Source: Nitrospirales bacterium (GTDB lineage: Bacteria; Nitrospirota; Nitrospiria; Nitrospirales; UBA8639). Taken from it: DNA of 64,000 nt. Made by a program: the position numbers and the translations under genes. The notes under the pieces are model-generated. The model was not told the origin of the DNA, made no database searches, and saw nothing but the letters and a program-made list of their open reading frames with translations. Positions 21,381 through 30,313 of this stretch are shown here, piece by piece. The DNA lies in NCBI GenBank assembly GCA_029261295.1, contig JAJDBP010000036.1:1-64000 (forward strand), written 5' to 3'. Numbering within the stretch: position 1 is the first letter of the stretch; each line of letters begins with the position of its first letter.

Positions 21381-22115
21381 TTATTCCCCTAAGCCCTGCC
21401 CACCAGTTCCTCCACCAAAGCCCCCAAAGTTTCCACCAAAGCCCCCCTGTCCCGTCCTCCAATATTCTCCACGTTTCCAACGAGGGAATGGATGCCGGCG
21501 TTCTGGACGAGTAAAACGCCACAGGGCATAGAACATGAGGAACACGGCTGTGAGATTCATCCAAAATCCAGCTGATCGCTTAGATGAACCCTTTGGTGTT
21601 GGAACAGGCGCCTCTCCCGCTAAAGTCACCAAGGTCAGTATTGACCGAGAGATGTTGGTCCCATAGTCTCCTGAAAGAAACATCGGTTGTAAGAAATTCA
21701 TAGAAAGAGTATCCAGTTTTTCAGGAGTGACAACCGCTAAGAGGCTTTTACCTACAACTACCACTGCCTGTCGTTCTTTAACAGCTACCAACAGTAGCAT
21801 GCCGCGTTCCTGTTGAGCCGTCCCTACACGCCAAGCTTCATACAACTTCGAAGCATAATCTTGCGCGTGACGAAGTGGATGAATGCTATCCATGGTCACG
21901 ACGAGCATTTCTACCGCGGTATTGGTTTCTAAATCTTTGCAGACGGCCCGAATCTGTGCATACCATTCATCATCCAAGATTTGCGCATAGTCACTGACAT
22001 AGCCCAATGGCGTTGGCAGCTCTGGTTCCTGAGGAGATAACGCCCAGGATGATGAACCAAGAAGGACCAAAAACGCGACAATCAGTCCAGCCGCTCTTGA
22101 GCAGGAAGGAATCAA
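21381..22115 (-). CDS. TPM-domain exported protein (YgcG type)
   Basis: A 244-residue protein with a signal peptide (hydrophobic residues 9-25, cleavage after SWA), then a TPM domain (about 38-165: GYVSDYAQILDDEW... to FLQPMFLSGDYGTNIS), a membrane helix near 185-203 (WMNLTAVFLMFYALWRF) and a glycine-rich tail (GGFGGNFGGFGGGTGGQG). This is the common layout of the YgcG/TPM group, proposed to act in membrane protein quality control or phosphatase activity; no function is certain. Its start overlaps the stop of the NTase-like gene by four bases, so the two are coupled. Confidence 0.88.
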   Translation of the reverse strand: MIPSCSRAAGLIVAFLVLLGSSSWALSPQEPELPTPLGYVSDYAQILDDEWYAQIRAVCKDLETNTAVEMLVVTMDSIHPLRHAQDYASKLYEAWRVGTAQQERGMLLLVAVKERQAVVVVGKSLLAVVTPEKLDTLSMNFLQPMFLSGDYGTNISRSILTLVTLAGEAPVPTPKGSSKRSAGFWMNLTAVFLMFYALWRFTRPERRHPFPRWKRGEYWRTGQGGFGGNFGGFGGGTGGQGLGE

Positions 22116-22876
22116 AGCCGACCCTCTTGACGGATGTCTTGTATCCTTGTCATGAATCCTTCCAAATTTTGAAGATAGCGTTCATACACCTTCATCCATT
22201 CCAAGGAACCAGGGCTACTCAATCCACGTTTAATTTTAAGTGTATCTAAAAAAATAGTTGGATCGAATTGTAGAGTGCTTGGAAGCGTTTCAAGAAGAGG
22301 GAGATCTTTTTCGATCGACGGTTGTCCGAGGCAATACAACAGACCACGAATAGATGGCATAACAGACGTAATAGACAGCATGAGCAAGGCCTGAATGGCT
22401 TCAATTCGACCTTCTCCCTCAATAAATCGTTGACGTACACGCAGAAGATTGGCCATCAATTCATGTTCACATTGCCAACTTAACCGAGCAGTATTGACCT
22501 GAGTCTTACCAAATGGATCCTGGCCAGATAAGAGGACATGACTCTCAGACATTTGCAAATACTCTAAAGGAAAAAGATTGGGAGACCTGGCCAGATCATC
22601 TTCCGTCATCAGTAAGGGTGCGACAATCTGATGTTTCCCCCATTCTTGATGAAGTGTGCCGGTACGTTTTAAAATTTCAACTGAAAGGTCTCGAACAATC
22701 AAGAGTACATTAATATTTGATCGACCTACGATAAAATCACCTCTTACTGCACTCCCAAAAAGAATGAGCCCTCCTAATTCAGATGTCCATTGTTGATTAA
22801 TCTGGGCGACAAAGCGCGTAAGAATATCTAAAATATCTTCCTGAAGATCTAGTGACTGGAGAGGAGAAAGAGACAT
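22112..22876 (-). CDS. Nucleotidyltransferase-fold protein with altered catalytic site
   Basis: A 254-residue protein whose N-terminus has the minimal nucleotidyltransferase signature: LILFGSAVRGDF then GRSNINVLLIV. In active members the second part is SDIDLLV, with two aspartates that bind metal. Here they are replaced by Asn (SNINV), so catalysis of the usual kind is doubtful. The rest is helical. It sits 11 bp from the FAD monooxygenase gene on the same strand and overlaps the TPM gene. I infer a regulatory or binding role, but cannot name a partner. Confidence 0.8.
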   Translation of the reverse strand: MSLSPLQSLDLQEDILDILTRFVAQINQQWTSELGGLILFGSAVRGDFIVGRSNINVLLIVRDLSVEILKRTGTLHQEWGKHQIVAPLLMTEDDLARSPNLFPLEYLQMSESHVLLSGQDPFGKTQVNTARLSWQCEHELMANLLRVRQRFIEGEGRIEAIQALLMLSITSVMPSIRGLLYCLGQPSIEKDLPLLETLPSTLQFDPTIFLDTLKIKRGLSSPGSLEWMKVYERYLQNLEGFMTRIQDIRQEGRL

Positions 22877-22886
22877 AAAAAACGTC

Positions 22887-24161
22887 CTAGTTCGGTTGAG
22901 TATGAATAGGGATTTGATCGGCTTGTGGATCAGGCAAGAAACCCGCGGCTTGAAAACGGTCTATCCATCCAAACGGGGCTGTTGAGCGCAATCCAGCTGT
23001 GGCGGAAAGGACTTGATACTGCAAGCGCCGATTGCCATCCATGGTCCGAAAAACACGGTCTCTCAGCATTCCAAGAATGGGATTTCCTGTATTCCAAAAA
23101 AAGACTTCTTCATCAGCCAACTGCTGTAACATGGTGACCTGAGATCGACGCGCTCGTTCAAATGGCTTAAGCGAATCCGCAGACCAATCTTGTGATCGTT
23201 CACAATCTTCAAGAACATCTGCCAGGGAAACCGCATCAACCATGGCTTGCATCCTCCCTTGAGAGGCATGAGGATTCATCCCATGGGCGGCATCACCAAT
23301 GAGCACCGCATGATCGACTACCCAAGTTTTAGCTCGCACCCGTCCAGTGCCCATATAGGCTGTTTGCTTCCAATCGACAAATTCATCAAAGAGCTCTCCA
23401 AATTCTGGCGCAATACCTTTCCACTCCTCACGAAGCGGGGCGACCCCCTGTGCTTTTAACCTCACCAGGGAATCCGAGGAAACCATATATAATGCATAGA
23501 CTTTTTTCCCTGCAGCTGGGAACAGACTTAAAATAGTTTGACGACCGACAAAATATTGGCCTTCATTCAACTCTGAAGTCGTATCCAAAGCCGCAACCAA
23601 ATAACTTTCTTTATATCTATGTATTGAAGCAGAAATCCCCATAGCCTCACGGACCTGCGAAAACGGTCCGTCTGCTCCCACCACCACCTTTGCGCGGATC
23701 TGGACCGGTTTCCCCTCGATCTCGGCTTGGACACCAACAATTTTATTGTCTTCCAGAAGAAAGGATTGGAAGGTGCCCTGATACTTAAGGCCATTGGGAT
23801 TTTCCATTTGAAGACAATCGAGAATGGTGTGATGAACCACGTTCGGCCACATCACTAAGGCTTGGTTAAATGGAGCCGGCAACATACCATAATCAATTGT
23901 ACAAAGCCGCTCGCCTCCACATCTAAGAAAGTTGAATAACCTCACGGGTTTCGAGGCCTCTGCCGGGAGTGTTTTCAATAATCCCAAATTATGCAGTAAG
24001 GCCTGTCCGTTGGGTTGAAGAATTTCTCCCCTCAGTCCTTGGGGAGGCCCAGGTGCTTGTTCCAACACCAGATTGGCAATGCCTTTTCTTGCTAAGGCTA
24101 TCCCAAGGACCGCACCTCCACCTCCAGCCCCAACAATAAGAACAGTCGTTGTGAGATCCAT
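22887..24161 (-). CDS. FAD-dependent monooxygenase (UbiH/PHBH-type)
   Basis: A 424-residue flavoprotein. It has an N-terminal dinucleotide-binding motif VLIVGAGGGGAVLGIALA followed by a VLEQ acidic end, a mid-protein VVVGADGPFSQVR (the DG motif that contacts FAD and NADPH), and the C-terminal GD motif AVLIGDAAHGMNPHASQG. This is the class A flavin monooxygenase/halogenase fold, used on aromatic, quinone or polyketide substrates. Neighbours give no pathway, so substrate is unassigned. First gene of a minus-strand set with the NTase-like and TPM genes. Confidence 0.9.
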   Translation of the reverse strand: MDLTTTVLIVGAGGGGAVLGIALARKGIANLVLEQAPGPPQGLRGEILQPNGQALLHNLGLLKTLPAEASKPVRLFNFLRCGGERLCTIDYGMLPAPFNQALVMWPNVVHHTILDCLQMENPNGLKYQGTFQSFLLEDNKIVGVQAEIEGKPVQIRAKVVVGADGPFSQVREAMGISASIHRYKESYLVAALDTTSELNEGQYFVGRQTILSLFPAAGKKVYALYMVSSDSLVRLKAQGVAPLREEWKGIAPEFGELFDEFVDWKQTAYMGTGRVRAKTWVVDHAVLIGDAAHGMNPHASQGRMQAMVDAVSLADVLEDCERSQDWSADSLKPFERARRSQVTMLQQLADEEVFFWNTGNPILGMLRDRVFRTMDGNRRLQYQVLSATAGLRSTAPFGWIDRFQAAGFLPDPQADQIPIHTQPN

Positions 24162-24260
24162 ATTAAATTATCGGACTGGCATGGAAATTCAGCACAAACA
24201 TGTGCAACAATTTGGTCCTACATACTGGCAAGAAATAAAAGTGTGTTATGCCAAAAAATT

Positions 24261-24635
24261 CTACTCAGAAAAAATGGCTTGAAAGTATTCATCGGATTCT
24301 TCCCAAGCTTGGGGGAAAGAACCTGATAGCCAATCCCGCAAATACAATTTTTGTTGGTCCGACAACATACTTTTGATTTGGTGGGTACGTCCTTGGAGAG
24401 GCTGAAGAAACCCGACCTTTTTTATAGGATCTAATGTGGCAGTTCGCACATAGACATTCGTGTAAGCTGAAGGGGTTTCCTCATCGCCATCTCCTTGCAG
24501 CCAAACCGATAGGTACATATCCATTTGCAATCCTGAGCTATCCAAGGCCGGATCAGTATCATGGAATAATTCATTTTCCGTTTGCTCTAAAGGTACCGCT
24601 TCTTCAGCTCGAAATAAGAAATTCCGCTTCCACAT
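24261..24635 (-). CDS. Acidic hypothetical protein
   Basis: A 124-residue acidic soluble protein. No family recognised. It has no signal peptide. The ATG at 24635 follows AAGGAAG by a short spacer, which supports translation. It stands 99 bp upstream of the monooxygenase gene on the same strand and might be the first gene of that transcript. Confidence 0.6.
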   Translation of the reverse strand: MWKRNFLFRAEEAVPLEQTENELFHDTDPALDSSGLQMDMYLSVWLQGDGDEETPSAYTNVYVRTATLDPIKKVGFLQPLQGRTHQIKSMLSDQQKLYLRDWLSGSFPQAWEESDEYFQAIFSE

Positions 24636-24891
24636 GGGGTCACTTCCTTACTTGTTAACATGAACAATTAGGCGAACAGGATACTGTCAAGGGATTTAGA
24701 AGAAAGTCAAGGAACAGACGATCTTTACTTTTTCTCAAGTTAGATATTTAAATTCCCTTCCATTTTGCGGTAGAATCCAAAACAATTCCCTTAGTAAGAC
24801 TTCTGTTTTGAAATCCCCCTCCGATTATGGGAATATTCTTTCAACATTTTGGCCAACTCATTATTCCAGCTAATCGATGGAGGACCAATTC

Positions 24892-25548
24892 GTGAATACA
24901 CCATGCACTAGGGTAAGACTATTATTGAGCCTCATGGGCGGAATTATTTTAGTGGGCTGTCAGGGCACCGGACAGACTGTGAATTTCGAACCCCGCGCTC
25001 TTGTTTCTTCTTCAAAGACCACTTCCGTTCATGAAGAGGATTTGACCATTCTTGTTGAACCCTTTCATGATGCCCGCCCTCAAAAACAACACCTCGGTGC
25101 TCGCACTCATTTATGGGGAGGAGTCACCCATTTCAATGCATGGAATGGCCAAATTAGTGAAGGAATGGCAAATTTGGCAATCAAGTATCTAAAACAACGC
25201 AAGTGGAAGGCATCACGAACTGCTGGTCATGCCGAAGAAAAATCGCCCGCAACCGACGTAACTCTTACCGGAACGGTCTTATCCTTGAATGCTAACGCAA
25301 AAAGTGGATTTGGGTTTACTGATATTACCGTTGATATGAAGGTTCGTTTTGAGGCCAAAAACACCGTTGATGGAAGCACCGTCAGGATGGTACTCGGAGC
25401 CAACGGATCTGATACCGTGGCAACTTTTGACTCCAAAGATGTCGATCGACTGATGAACCTGGTCGCAAAAGATTTGTATCACCAATTGTTTGAAGATATT
25501 GGGGTAAAAAACAAAACCTTTCATTTAAATTCAGGATCTCATTCCTAG
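24892..25548 (+). CDS. Lipoprotein, YajG-like in layout
   Basis: A 218-residue lipoprotein with the lipobox ILVGC near residue 23 and a soluble beta-rich domain (LTILVEPFHDARPQKQHLG..., then a segment on TLTGTVLSLNANA). The N-terminal pattern (value of a paralogue-type 'FxDxRp...lG' motif) resembles YajG and related lipoproteins, but this is not proven. I chose the GTG at 24892 because GGAGG precedes it by 8 bases and it gives a textbook signal peptide. An ATG at 24877 is in frame but has no such site. Confidence 0.72.
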   Translation: MNTPCTRVRLLLSLMGGIILVGCQGTGQTVNFEPRALVSSSKTTSVHEEDLTILVEPFHDARPQKQHLGARTHLWGGVTHFNAWNGQISEGMANLAIKYLKQRKWKASRTAGHAEEKSPATDVTLTGTVLSLNANAKSGFGFTDITVDMKVRFEAKNTVDGSTVRMVLGANGSDTVATFDSKDVDRLMNLVAKDLYHQLFEDIGVKNKTFHLNSGSHS

Positions 25549-25777
25549 CCTTCCATAGAAGAAATATGCAAAAATATTCCAAAGGTTTAAACTACACACG
25601 CATTTTTCTTTATCCACCTACTACATCGGAGGTAAAACCATCTACCAATTCTCATTTCCCTGAATAAGTAAGCCTTCTCCTAACATTTCTAGGATACGCC
25701 TTCTATTTCAACTTCTTTAAAGATTTTTATTTTTTCTGTCTTTATGAGGTGCCCTAACTAGAAATAAGGAGTGGTGA

Positions 25778-26779
25778 ATGAATCGAGAGCCTGCAGATGC
25801 TTCAGTTCCTCAAGCCAATATATTAATTGTTGAGGACGAGCAAGGCCCACGTGAAGCCTTAAAACTCATCCTTTCCCCCTACTTTAATCTCTATACCGTT
25901 GATCGAGCTGAAGTCGCAGAACAAATCCTTGCGACCCATCCGATTGATCTGGTGACTCTCGATCTTAAACTTCCAGATCAACCTGGAACGGATCTCCTCG
26001 CCAAAATTCGTGAAAATGGTCATGATGTCGATGTCATCATAATTACAGGCTACGGAACCCTACAATCAGCTATTGATGCCATTCGGCATGGCGTAGCCGC
26101 CTATATCCTTAAACCATTTAATGTGACAGATCTATTAGAAATCATTAAAAAATCACTAGAACGGCGAAAGCGACTTTCATCACTTCAGGATGCACTTCAA
26201 GCCTTGGGGAAACTCTGGGCCTCTGGTGTTGATGTGAAAACGGCCATGACGAATATTGAAACACTCCTAAGCGCGAAGCATCCCGAACTCATTCAACATG
26301 CGAGCCGAGTAAACTTTTATGCATCCTTACTAACAGAACATCTGGACTTACCCCAAGAAGATCGAGAAGCCATTCATCTTGGGGCCTATTTACACGATAT
26401 TGGAAAAATTGGCATTCATGATCGACTCATTGCGGGGCATCATTCTCTAACCCATCAAGATGAGGAACTCATGAGCTGCCATCCAACAATTGGAGCACAG
26501 ATTTCAAGCGGCATTCCTTTCCATCCTGCAGTAGGACAAATCATCCGCTTTCATCATGAAAAATTTGATGGGTCAGGTTTTCCAGAAGGTCTATCCGGAG
26601 AGGCCATTCCATTTCCGGCTAGGATCGTCGGCCTGGCCAATATTTTCGACAATTATGTCACAGGTCAGGGGATACCCAAAGCGATGCCCGTCCCCGAAGC
26701 ACGAGAGAGTATTCGACAAGAAGCAGGGAAAAGCCTCGATCCAAAACTTGCCGAATTGTTTGCCAAAGTGGTCTGGTAA
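25778..26779 (+). CDS. Response regulator with HD-GYP phosphodiesterase domain
   Basis: A 333-residue cytoplasmic protein. The receiver domain (about 14-130) has the acidic pocket in VEDE, the phosphorylated aspartate D62 (VTLDLKLP) and the conserved KPF lysine. An HD-GYP domain follows: YLHDIGKIGIHD, the second His region HHEKFDGSGFPEG (GYP appears as GFP), and ARIVGLANIFDN. HD-GYP proteins hydrolyse cyclic di-GMP. It is transcribed just ahead of the hybrid kinase (44 bp gap), so the kinase is the likely phosphodonor. Confidence 0.92.
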   Translation: MNREPADASVPQANILIVEDEQGPREALKLILSPYFNLYTVDRAEVAEQILATHPIDLVTLDLKLPDQPGTDLLAKIRENGHDVDVIIITGYGTLQSAIDAIRHGVAAYILKPFNVTDLLEIIKKSLERRKRLSSLQDALQALGKLWASGVDVKTAMTNIETLLSAKHPELIQHASRVNFYASLLTEHLDLPQEDREAIHLGAYLHDIGKIGIHDRLIAGHHSLTHQDEELMSCHPTIGAQISSGIPFHPAVGQIIRFHHEKFDGSGFPEGLSGEAIPFPARIVGLANIFDNYVTGQGIPKAMPVPEARESIRQEAGKSLDPKLAELFAKVVW

Positions 26780-26823
26780 ATAAGCAATGTTCACCTGTGG
26801 TCAAGCCCCTCTCATTCTGAGTC

Positions 26824-29199
26824 ATGAATAAAACGATTCCTACACTAGCTCAATTAACTCACTCTTCGACCACAGAAAAGTGGGAGCAGGCCTTTGATGC
26901 CTTAACTGATCACGTCATGATTGTGGACCAGGAAGGAAATATTGTCTGGGCCAATCAAGCCATTCGCAACCTCGTGGAACCCCAGGTAGGACAGATCGTA
27001 GGACGGCATTACCGATTCCCCTACTATGGGGAAATTCTTCCTCCAAGCCCTCCCCCATGGGAAACCGTGTTAGCCGGTGCTCTTTCAGCCGTTGTCGAAA
27101 CAGCGTTCCCCTTAATGTCAGGGCAATTTCTGGTGTCCTGTTTTCCCTTATTTGATACCCAAGGCACTCAGTGGGGTGCCATTTCGGTTGTCAAAGATAT
27201 TACCGATCGGAAAAGAATTGAAGAAGCCTTAAGAAAAATTGCACAGAGCGATCCAGTCCCAGGAAGCATCGGCTTCTTACGGGCCTTAGTCAAAGACCTC
27301 TGCCAAGCCCTCAATGTCCCCTATGTCATTCTCGCTGACCTTGAAGAACCGAGCCATCCCAACGCTCAAACAGTGGCGGTATTAGCCAATGGAACCTTTC
27401 TCGAAAACTTTTCCTGGACACCACCTACAGCCTTATTGAATGATCTCAGCAGCGTAAAAGGATGTGCCTGGAATAACATTTCCACTCCTTTTTTCCCTCG
27501 AACCTCGGAAGTGTCTTCATGGGAAGTCACAAGTTATATGGGCAATGCCTTGAGGGGGCAAACGGGACAAATTATCGGTCTTCTGGTTGCATTGAGTCCA
27601 GAACCTATTACCAATCCTCATGTCGCTAAATCTATTGTTCAATTATTTGCAGCCAGAGCCGCAAGTGAACTTCAACGAAAAAAAACAGAAGACGCCTTAC
27701 GAGATAGTGAACAACGGTACAGAGCCATCGTCGAAAATGCGTATGATTTAATCATTGAAATCAGCAACCAAGGCAAATGCAACTATATAAGCCCGAACTG
27801 TCCAGCGGTATTGGGGTATGACTCAACGGACATGTTGGGGAAAAGCTTTTTTGACTTTGTTTATCCTGAAGAACGAAAAACCCTTTCCGCATCATTCCAC
27901 ACTCAAATCGAGACACTCCAAGAAATCGATATGACCTGCCGGCTACAAACGAAACAGGGTGAATGGCGATGGTTTGAAAGTCATATCCATCCTTTTCGAA
28001 CCAGTATGGGAATGGTGAAGGGTGTCATTGTGACAAGAGATATTACAGAGCAAAAGCGAGTAGAAGACGAACGCTTACGGGCCACAAAACTTGAATCAGT
28101 TGGTCTATTGGCTGGTGGAATTGCCCATGATTTCAATAATATTCTCACGTCAGTTTTTGCCAATATTGGATTGGCGAAAATGATTTCGACAAAGGAAGGC
28201 TCATCCATTTCCTCGATGATTGAACGTCTGAGTGCAGCAGAGAAAGCCTGCCTCAGAGCTCGAGACTTAACCAAACAACTCTTAACCTTTGCCAAAGGCG
28301 GTGCACCAGTTAAGAGTACGACATCCATTGCTTCCATCATTGGCGACACGGTGGAATTTGCACTCAGGGGATCCAGTGTTCGGTGTTGTTTACATATCCC
28401 AGAACATCTTTGGCCTGTGGTAGTGGATGAAGGTCAAATTAGTCAGGTGTTACAAAATCTCGTGATTAATGCTGAACAGGCCATGTCGGAAGGAGGCGTC
28501 ATCAACGTCACGGTGGAGAACGAATCGATTATTGATTCTTCTGATGTTCCACTCAAACCGGGCAACTACGTTCGGGTTTCAGTTGCAGATCAAGGTATTG
28601 GGATACCCCAGGATCATCTATCAAAAATTTTCGATCCCTACTTTACGACCAAACAAAAAGGGAGCGGTCTCGGTCTGGCCACGACCTATTCAATTATTAA
28701 ACGCCACGAGGGCCACATCAGTGTTTCATCGGCACTTGGGAAAGGAGCGTGTTTCACTCTCTATCTCCCAGCATCATCACAGCAAGAAACCTCTCGAGAT
28801 GAAACGCCAAGTGCCTTGATTTCTGGGAAAGGCCGAATACTGGTCATGGATGATGAAGATGAAATTCAGGAGGTCTTGGGCAAAATGCTCGAGCATCTTG
28901 GGTTTGACGTAGATTTTGCCAATGAGGGAGAAAAGGCCTTGAGCCATTACACTAAGGCTTTTCAAGAAGGCCTGCCCTACGTTGCAACTATTTTGGATCT
29001 CACGATTCCCGGAGGAATGGGAGGAAAGGAGACCCTTCGGCAAATTAAATCCTTCCACCCTGAAGCAGCAGTCATTGTCTCAAGTGGGTATTCAAATGAT
29101 CCCGTGATGGCTCGTTTTCAAGAATTTGGATTTTCCGGAGTCATTGCCAAACCCTACAACCTCGTTGATCTCTCGAAAGTCCTCAGCGAGATTCTCTAG
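26824..29199 (+). CDS. PAS-GAF hybrid sensor histidine kinase
   Basis: A 791-residue soluble hybrid kinase without clear transmembrane helices. Order: PAS (about 20-140), a GAF-like region (about 155-280), a second PAS with PAC (about 295-425, AIVENAYDLIIEISNQGK), dimerisation and phosphoacceptor domain with GIAHDFNNIL near residue 437, a HATPase domain with LVINAEQAM and the G1/G2 loops (DQGIGIPQ, GSGLGLATTYS), and a C-terminal receiver with phosphorylated Asp in TILDLTIPGG. It is paired with the HD-GYP regulator upstream. The signal is probably cytoplasmic or membrane-permeant. Confidence 0.93.
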   Translation: MNKTIPTLAQLTHSSTTEKWEQAFDALTDHVMIVDQEGNIVWANQAIRNLVEPQVGQIVGRHYRFPYYGEILPPSPPPWETVLAGALSAVVETAFPLMSGQFLVSCFPLFDTQGTQWGAISVVKDITDRKRIEEALRKIAQSDPVPGSIGFLRALVKDLCQALNVPYVILADLEEPSHPNAQTVAVLANGTFLENFSWTPPTALLNDLSSVKGCAWNNISTPFFPRTSEVSSWEVTSYMGNALRGQTGQIIGLLVALSPEPITNPHVAKSIVQLFAARAASELQRKKTEDALRDSEQRYRAIVENAYDLIIEISNQGKCNYISPNCPAVLGYDSTDMLGKSFFDFVYPEERKTLSASFHTQIETLQEIDMTCRLQTKQGEWRWFESHIHPFRTSMGMVKGVIVTRDITEQKRVEDERLRATKLESVGLLAGGIAHDFNNILTSVFANIGLAKMISTKEGSSISSMIERLSAAEKACLRARDLTKQLLTFAKGGAPVKSTTSIASIIGDTVEFALRGSSVRCCLHIPEHLWPVVVDEGQISQVLQNLVINAEQAMSEGGVINVTVENESIIDSSDVPLKPGNYVRVSVADQGIGIPQDHLSKIFDPYFTTKQKGSGLGLATTYSIIKRHEGHISVSSALGKGACFTLYLPASSQQETSRDETPSALISGKGRILVMDDEDEIQEVLGKMLEHLGFDVDFANEGEKALSHYTKAFQEGLPYVATILDLTIPGGMGGKETLRQIKSFHPEAAVIVSSGYSNDPVMARFQEFGFSGVIAKPYNLVDLSKVLSEIL

Positions 29200-29222
29200 C
29201 AATTTCCTCACCGTACGTTTGA

Positions 29223-30254
29223 TTAGGAAGATGCGGTACTTCGTAATTCATGAGGAGATAAGATCCCTCGTTCAGTAATAATCCCAGCAATGAGATCAGC
29301 TGGAGTCACATCAAACGCCGGATTCCACACCGACACTCCAGAAGGCGCGATCAGCCGACTCCCATGCACTTGTCTGACCTCTGAAGAATCTCGCTCTTCA
29401 ATAGGAATACCGTCTCCATTCCGTGTCTTCAAATCAATGGTTGAAAGAGGAGCTGCCACATAAAATGGAATCCCATGGGCTTTGGCCAATACGGCGACGG
29501 AATAGGTTCCAATTTTATTCGCCACATCCCCATTCGCCGCAATACGATCGGCTCCGACCACACAACATTGCACTCGTTTTTTTTGCATTAACGCCCCAGC
29601 CATATTATCCGTAATAAGAGTCACAGGAATACCATCTTGTTCCAGTTCCCACGCCGTTAAACGTGCTCCTTGAAGGACTGGTCGGGTTTCATCCGCAAAA
29701 ACGCGAAGATTTTTCCCTTCTTCCCAGGCAGCCCTCACCACACCTAAAGCGGTACCATAACCCGCAGTGGCTAACGCCCCAGCATTACAATGCGTGAGAA
29801 TCGAATCACCATCATGAATAATAGCTGCACCATATTTTCCCAACGTTTGATTGACACGAACATCTTCTTCAAGAATCGCCAGCGCTTCATCCAATAATCG
29901 CTCTTGGACATCCTGTAGATTCGCCAGAGGCACCGCAGCGAGCGCCTTTTTCATTCGGTCCACCGCCCAAAAGAGATTCACCGCAGTCGGCCTAGTGGCG
30001 GCAAGGACTTCAAACACGGTATCCATATGCATCGGAAAACCATCTAAAGTGGCCTGCGTATATTGTCTTGCGCCAAGAGCAATTCCTAAGGCGGCTGTCA
30101 CACCAATGGCCGGGGCTCCACGAACATTGAGATTTCGAATCGCCTCAGCCACACAATGATAATCAGCACATTCCAAAAAACTCACTTCACCCGGCAGGAC
30201 AGCTTGATCCAAAATACGAACCTTATTGTCTTTCCATTCAACGGTTGGAACCAT
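29223..30254 (-). CDS. mtnA: Methylthioribose-1-phosphate isomerase
   Basis: Converts 5-methylthioribose 1-phosphate to the ribulose form in the methionine salvage pathway. The 343-residue protein has the family motifs RGAPAIGVTAA, LTHCNAGALATAGYGTALGV (catalytic Cys) and CVVGADRIAANGDVANKIGTY (catalytic Asp region). The start at ATG 30254 is preferred over an upstream frame at 30302. No other mtn gene is in the window. It follows the AsmA gene by 59 bp on the same strand. It could also be annotated as an eIF2B-alpha-like protein, but the specific motifs favour MtnA. Confidence 0.95.
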   Translation of the reverse strand: MVPTVEWKDNKVRILDQAVLPGEVSFLECADYHCVAEAIRNLNVRGAPAIGVTAALGIALGARQYTQATLDGFPMHMDTVFEVLAATRPTAVNLFWAVDRMKKALAAVPLANLQDVQERLLDEALAILEEDVRVNQTLGKYGAAIIHDGDSILTHCNAGALATAGYGTALGVVRAAWEEGKNLRVFADETRPVLQGARLTAWELEQDGIPVTLITDNMAGALMQKKRVQCCVVGADRIAANGDVANKIGTYSVAVLAKAHGIPFYVAAPLSTIDLKTRNGDGIPIEERDSSEVRQVHGSRLIAPSGVSVWNPAFDVTPADLIAGIITERGILSPHELRSTASS

Positions 30255-30313
30255 CTTTTTGACCTTTCCTCGTTTTTTTGAGAGAAAAATACTCAAATTC
30301 AAATTTATGATGA

